A DNA stretch of 8,584 bases from JAHCHG01 sp038251885 (GTDB taxonomy: Bacteria; Acidobacteriota; Blastocatellia; Pyrinomonadales; Pyrinomonadaceae), in the NCBI GenBank assembly GCA_038251885.1, contig JBBSAX010000217.1:1-8584 (forward strand). The letters run 5' to 3'. Shown piece by piece: positions 6,080 through 8,584 of the stretch; the stretch's first letter is position 1, and each line of letters starts with the position of its first letter. Below the pieces are notes generated by a model, which was not told the origin of the DNA, did no database searches, and saw only the letters and a program-made list of their open reading frames with translations. The position numbers and the translations under genes were made by a program.

Positions 6080-6709
6080 ATGGAAAATCGGCAAGCCTAC
6101 AATGTCTGGGCAAATAATTACGATACGGTCGAAAATAAAACGCGCGATTTGGAAGCAGTTGCTTTACGAAAAAGCCTTGCGAAAATCGAAAATGCAGATA
6201 TTCTGGAAATCGGCTGCGGAACGGGCAAAAATACTGAATTTTTGCTTGGGAAAGCGAAAAAACTCGTTGGCGTAGATTTTTCGGCGGAAATGCTCGAACG
6301 TGCAAAAATGAAAATTACGGCTGAAAATGTCGAATTTCGTCAGTTTGATTTGCGCGAAGAATGGAATTTTGCCGAAAATTCGTTTGAATTTTTAACCTGC
6401 TCGCTTGCTTTGGAACACATTGAAAATATTGATTTTGTTTTCGGTCAGGCGAATAAAGTCTTGCGAACGGGCGGACAATTTTACATCGGCGAACTTCATC
6501 CGTTCAAACAATATCAGGGAAGCAAAGCGCGTTTCGACACCGATTCGGGCGTGTTTGAACTCAAGTGTTTTACACATAATATTTCGGAATTTTTTGAAGC
6601 GGCAAAAAATAATAATTTTGAAATTATAGAACTCAAAGAATGGTTTGACGATGAAGATAAAACTCAGATTCCGCGACTTTTGACAATGATTTTCAGCGCG
6701 AAAAAATAA
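6080..6709 (+). CDS. Class I SAM-dependent methyltransferase
   Basis: The 209 residues form a single Rossmann-type methyltransferase domain. Motif I is ILEIGCGTGKNTEFL (41-55), the SAM-binding glycine loop. Motif II ends in Asp66 of LVGVDFSAEML. The acidic position near Asp90 (RQFDLRE) fits motif III, which contacts the adenine. A CSLALEHI segment (107-114) and the later LRTGGQFYIGELHP (128-141) match Methyltransf_11/25-type enzymes. The N-terminus AYNVWANNYD is typical of the ubiquinone/menaquinone or small-molecule branch. The substrate cannot be read, and no biosynthetic neighbours help. The ATG at 6080 has no clear ribosome binding site; a 193-base gap upstream suggests its own promoter. 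The gene looks intact. Confidence 0.88.
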   Translation: MENRQAYNVWANNYDTVENKTRDLEAVALRKSLAKIENADILEIGCGTGKNTEFLLGKAKKLVGVDFSAEMLERAKMKITAENVEFRQFDLREEWNFAENSFEFLTCSLALEHIENIDFVFGQANKVLRTGGQFYIGELHPFKQYQGSKARFDTDSGVFELKCFTHNISEFFEAAKNNNFEIIELKEWFDDEDKTQIPRLLTMIFSAKK

Positions 6710-6749
6710 CCTGTTTTTTCTTTCAATGAACAGATAAAGAGCTTCAATA

Positions 6750-6800
6750 TAAATTTGAATTGATGTAGAATTAGCAGACAAATTTACCAATTCAAATTTA
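6750..6800. repeat. Perfect 13-bp inverted repeat downstream of the methyltransferase gene
   Basis: TAAATTTGAATTG (6750-6762) and CAATTCAAATTTA (6788-6800) are exact reverse complements separated by 25 bases. The site begins 41 bases after the methyltransferase stop. The stem is almost all A/T, and no T-run follows, so it is a poor intrinsic terminator. It could be a protein-binding site or the remains of a small element. Confidence 0.5.
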
Positions 6801-6821
6801 AAAAAATGAAAAAAATCTGTG

Positions 6822-6965
6822 TCTCCTAATCAAAGCGACAAAAATGTTTATGTGAAAAAGATTGAAATTAACGGAAAGGAAGTAAATCGAAATTATTTAA
6901 CTCACTCGGAAATTATGAGTGGCGGAAAACTTACATTTTATGTGAGCGATAAACCGAAAGTTTAA
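6822..6965 (+). pseudogene. C-terminal fragment of a GH92-type glycoside hydrolase (alpha-mannosidase family)
   Basis: One frame reads SPNQSDKNVYVKKIEINGK, then EVNRNYLTHSEIMSGGK and LTFYVSDKPKV, ending at TAA 6963-6965. This matches the usual last 45 residues of family GH92 exo-alpha-mannosidases as I recall them, where the pattern is N-x-Y-(I/V)-x-x-x-x-(L/I)-N-G-K, (Y/F)-(I/L)-x-H-x-(D/E)-I-M-x-G-G and a strand ending in xKP. Nothing of the other ~700 residues is present, and the frame is closed upstream by TGA at 6807-6809, so this is a gene relic. At 6806, ATGAAAAAAATC looks like a secreted-protein start in another frame and could be the original 5' end brought next to the 3' end by a deletion. 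Beyond the stop the same frame stays open to TAA 7053-7055 without recognisable content. Confidence 0.6.
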
Positions 6966-7068
6966 GAAGTTGTTTGGAAACTCGAAAAAGTCGCCGTTGA
7001 AAGAGTCGAACAATTACCGGAAAATGTTGCTCGCCTACAGCCAGCAATTAAATAATTTGCAACTACCC

Positions 7069-7110
7069 GGCGATTCTCGCCAGACTATATTGTCAGTCAT
7101 CTTCGATGAC
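7069..7110. other. Two adjacent perfect small hairpins with TTC loops
   Basis: GGCGA (7069-7073) pairs with TCGCC (7077-7081), and GTCATC (7096-7101) pairs with GATGAC (7105-7110). Each has a three-base TTC loop, and the two are 14 bases apart. The second is followed after some 12 bases by ATTTTT, too far for a standard terminator. They may be the end signal of the vanished upstream gene or a leader structure of the gene at 7196; the sequence does not decide. Confidence 0.4.
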
Positions 7111-7195
7111 CAAATCAGTAATTTTTGAATTTCCAAACAACTTCCAAGTGATTTATCGGAATAAAAATGAGAATTCAACGGTTTAATAAATTATT

Positions 7196-8410
7196 ATGGC
7201 ATCAGAAAAAATCTACTTTTCAAACAGCAAAGGCGAAAAACTTTCTGCGGAAATTACTTTTCCGGTCAATCAAAAATCGCATAATTTTGCGATCTTCGCG
7301 CATTGTTTTACGTGCAATAAGAATTTCAGAGCGGTCCGATATATCACGCAGTCATTGACGGCGGAAGGTTTCGGCGTGTTGAGTTTTGATTTTACGGGAC
7401 TCGGAATGAGCGAAGGCGAATTTGCCGATACGACATTTTCGGGTTCGGTTGATGATCTGATCTGCGCGGCGAATTATTTGAAGGAAAATTATGAATCTCC
7501 GGCAATGTTTATCGGACATTCGCTCGGCGGCGCGGCGGCACTTCTAGCAGCGAGCGAATTTGAAGAAGTCAAAGCTGTCGTAACAATCGGATCGCCATCT
7601 GCGCCTCAGCACGTTAAAAATCTCTTGCAGGGCGGCATTGATAAAATCAGAGAAAAAGGCTCTGCGGAAGTAAATATCGGTGGCAGAAATTTTACGGTCA
7701 AACAGCAATTTATAGACGATCTCGAAGCGCAAAATCTTTTAGTTGTCGTCAAAAGGATGCGAAAATCGTTTCTGTTTCTGCATTCGCCGCAAGACAAAAT
7801 CGTCGGAATCGAAAATGCAGCCGAACTTTACGCGGCGGCGTTTCACCCGAAAAGTTTTATTTCACTTGACGGCGCGGATCATCTTTTATCGAGCGAAAAA
7901 GATGCTTGCTACGCCGGCGATCTAATTGCAAATTGGGCAAAGCGTTATGTTGAAATTCCCGAACCGAAGGAATTTAAGACTAAAAGCCACATCGTCGCGT
8001 ATCTCGGCAAAGACGATAAATTTACCACGCAGATCAAATCTAACAATCATCGCCTCGTTGCCGATGAGCCGAAAACTTTCGGCGGAAATGATTACGGACC
8101 GTCGCCTTACGAACTCGTTTCTTCAGGTTTGGCGGCTTGCACGGCGATGACTTTGAGAATGTATGCCGAGCGCAAAAAATGGGACTTAAATGAAGTTTTC
8201 GTTCACGTTCGTTATGACAAAGTTCACATCGAAGATTGCAAGATATGCGAATCAACGGACAGCAAACTCGATCAATTTACCAGAGAAATTGAAATGAAAG
8301 GAAATCTGGATGACGGGCAAAAACAGCGGCTTTTAGAAATCGCCGATAAATGCCCGGTTCATCGAACGCTTCAAGCAAAATCTCATATCGAAACAAAACT
8401 CTTAGATTAA
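7196..8410 (+). CDS. Bifunctional alpha/beta-hydrolase-OsmC fusion protein
   Basis: The 404 residues contain two domains. The first, about 1-255, is an alpha/beta hydrolase: an oxyanion region AHCFTCNKNF (35-44), nucleophile Ser109 in GHSLGG, the acid Asp200 in LFLHSPQDKIVG, and His229 in DGADHLL. The second, about 262-404, is an OsmC/Ohr-type peroxidase-like domain with Cys315 in SGLAACTAMTLRMYAE and Cys386 in DKCPVHRTL, the two cysteines expected to reduce organic hydroperoxides. Such fusions are known in bacteria and are usually annotated as hydrolase/OsmC family protein. A plausible but unproven role is handling lipid or ester peroxides in the cytoplasm; no signal peptide is present. Both catalytic sets are complete. 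The ATG at 7196 has no visible ribosome binding site. It is separated from the methyltransferase gene by a long gap, so it is probably transcribed alone or with the next gene. Confidence 0.92.
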   Translation: MASEKIYFSNSKGEKLSAEITFPVNQKSHNFAIFAHCFTCNKNFRAVRYITQSLTAEGFGVLSFDFTGLGMSEGEFADTTFSGSVDDLICAANYLKENYESPAMFIGHSLGGAAALLAASEFEEVKAVVTIGSPSAPQHVKNLLQGGIDKIREKGSAEVNIGGRNFTVKQQFIDDLEAQNLLVVVKRMRKSFLFLHSPQDKIVGIENAAELYAAAFHPKSFISLDGADHLLSSEKDACYAGDLIANWAKRYVEIPEPKEFKTKSHIVAYLGKDDKFTTQIKSNNHRLVADEPKTFGGNDYGPSPYELVSSGLAACTAMTLRMYAERKKWDLNEVFVHVRYDKVHIEDCKICESTDSKLDQFTREIEMKGNLDDGQKQRLLEIADKCPVHRTLQAKSHIETKLLD

Positions 8411-8467
8411 ATTTTTTTATTTTTGCGCTTTGAGTCTTTCTAAGTTTTATGTTGAAATCTGTAACTT

Positions 8468-8584
8468 ATGAGTCATAAAATATTTATCGCAGGTTCGGGC
8501 GGCATCGGTAATGCGGTTGCCGTTCTTTTACGTGAATGGTCGAAGTCGGATGTGGACGTTTTTCTTGGTGATATTTCCGAAGAA
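8468..8584 (+). CDS. Saccharopine dehydrogenase-family protein, N-terminal part (runs off window)
   Basis: The first 39 codons are open to the window edge. The product begins MSHKIFIAGSGGIGNAVAVLL, a Rossmann NAD(P)-binding beta-alpha-beta start with the glycine motif GSGGIG, followed by DVDVFLGDISEE, where the aspartate at the end of strand two is placed to contact the dinucleotide. This pattern fits the saccharopine dehydrogenase/homospermidine synthase-like superfamily, but only the cofactor domain is visible, so another Rossmann enzyme is possible. The gene lies 57 bases after the hydrolase-OsmC stop. The gap contains A/T-rich DNA with no hairpin, so cotranscription is possible. No Shine-Dalgarno sequence is seen before the ATG. 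Confidence 0.7.
   Translation, partial: MSHKIFIAGSGGIGNAVAVLLREWSKSDVDVFLGDISEE

Larger units (their letters stand above)
6710..7195. other. 486-nt gap between genes: relics and hairpins only
   Basis: No intact gene was found here. In order, the stretch holds a weak CTGTT/AACAG pair (6711-6715, 6729-6733), the 13-bp inverted repeat, the GH92-type relic, an open but anonymous run of 29 codons (6966-7052), two small hairpins at 7069-7110, and about 85 A/T-rich bases that must contain the leader of the hydrolase-OsmC gene. Confidence 0.5.

Noticed and set aside
7167..7358. Short + strand open frame overlapping the start of the hydrolase gene
   Set aside because: It is out of frame with the strongly supported hydrolase-OsmC protein and its product is a basic, featureless peptide.
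8411..8467. Terminator after the hydrolase-OsmC gene
   Set aside because: T-rich runs are present but no stem precedes them.

Overview
The window looks like a chromosomal stretch of a Gram-negative bacterium with fairly A/T-rich DNA and weak or absent Shine-Dalgarno sequences. Two kinds of interspersed repeat suggest an Acidobacteriota member, possibly Blastocatellia/Pyrinomonadales: a REP-like palindrome that translates as LQPPATAGGSD, and a long inverted repeat carrying CTGGAGCGCAAGCGTCCCG. This placement rests on recall and was not tested by a search. All genes that could be supported lie on the + strand.

Positions 1-2222 form a decaying defence/accessory island. It opens with the 3' part of a type II restriction endonuclease (CfrBI-like). 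Starting at the very next codon after its stop is the C-terminal remnant of a type ISP restriction-modification enzyme. That remnant carries two tandem, in-frame, 111-nt REP-like units and ends inside a ~200-bp inverted-repeat (MITE-like) element. An antitoxin/PIN toxin pair (VapBC type) follows. A second, diverged scrap of a type ISP 3' end then starts immediately after the toxin stop codon.

Positions 2223-5886 look like a housekeeping cluster with short gaps: a J-domain protein with an unusual internal/C-terminal J domain, a DusB-type tRNA-dihydrouridine synthase, a secreted LolA-like protein of unknown function, and a small secreted coiled-coil protein built from two 60-residue-spaced repeats.

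Positions 6080-8584 hold a class I SAM-dependent methyltransferase, then a 486-nt gap with a perfect 13-bp inverted repeat, a dead C-terminal fragment of a GH92-type glycoside hydrolase and two small hairpins. After the gap come an alpha/beta-hydrolase-OsmC fusion protein and the start of a saccharopine-dehydrogenase-family gene that runs off the window.

No complete new system could be shown. The most informative features are the footprints of genome rearrangement: two type ISP 3' ends abutting stop codons, in-frame palindromic repeat expansion, and gene ends trapped between repeats.
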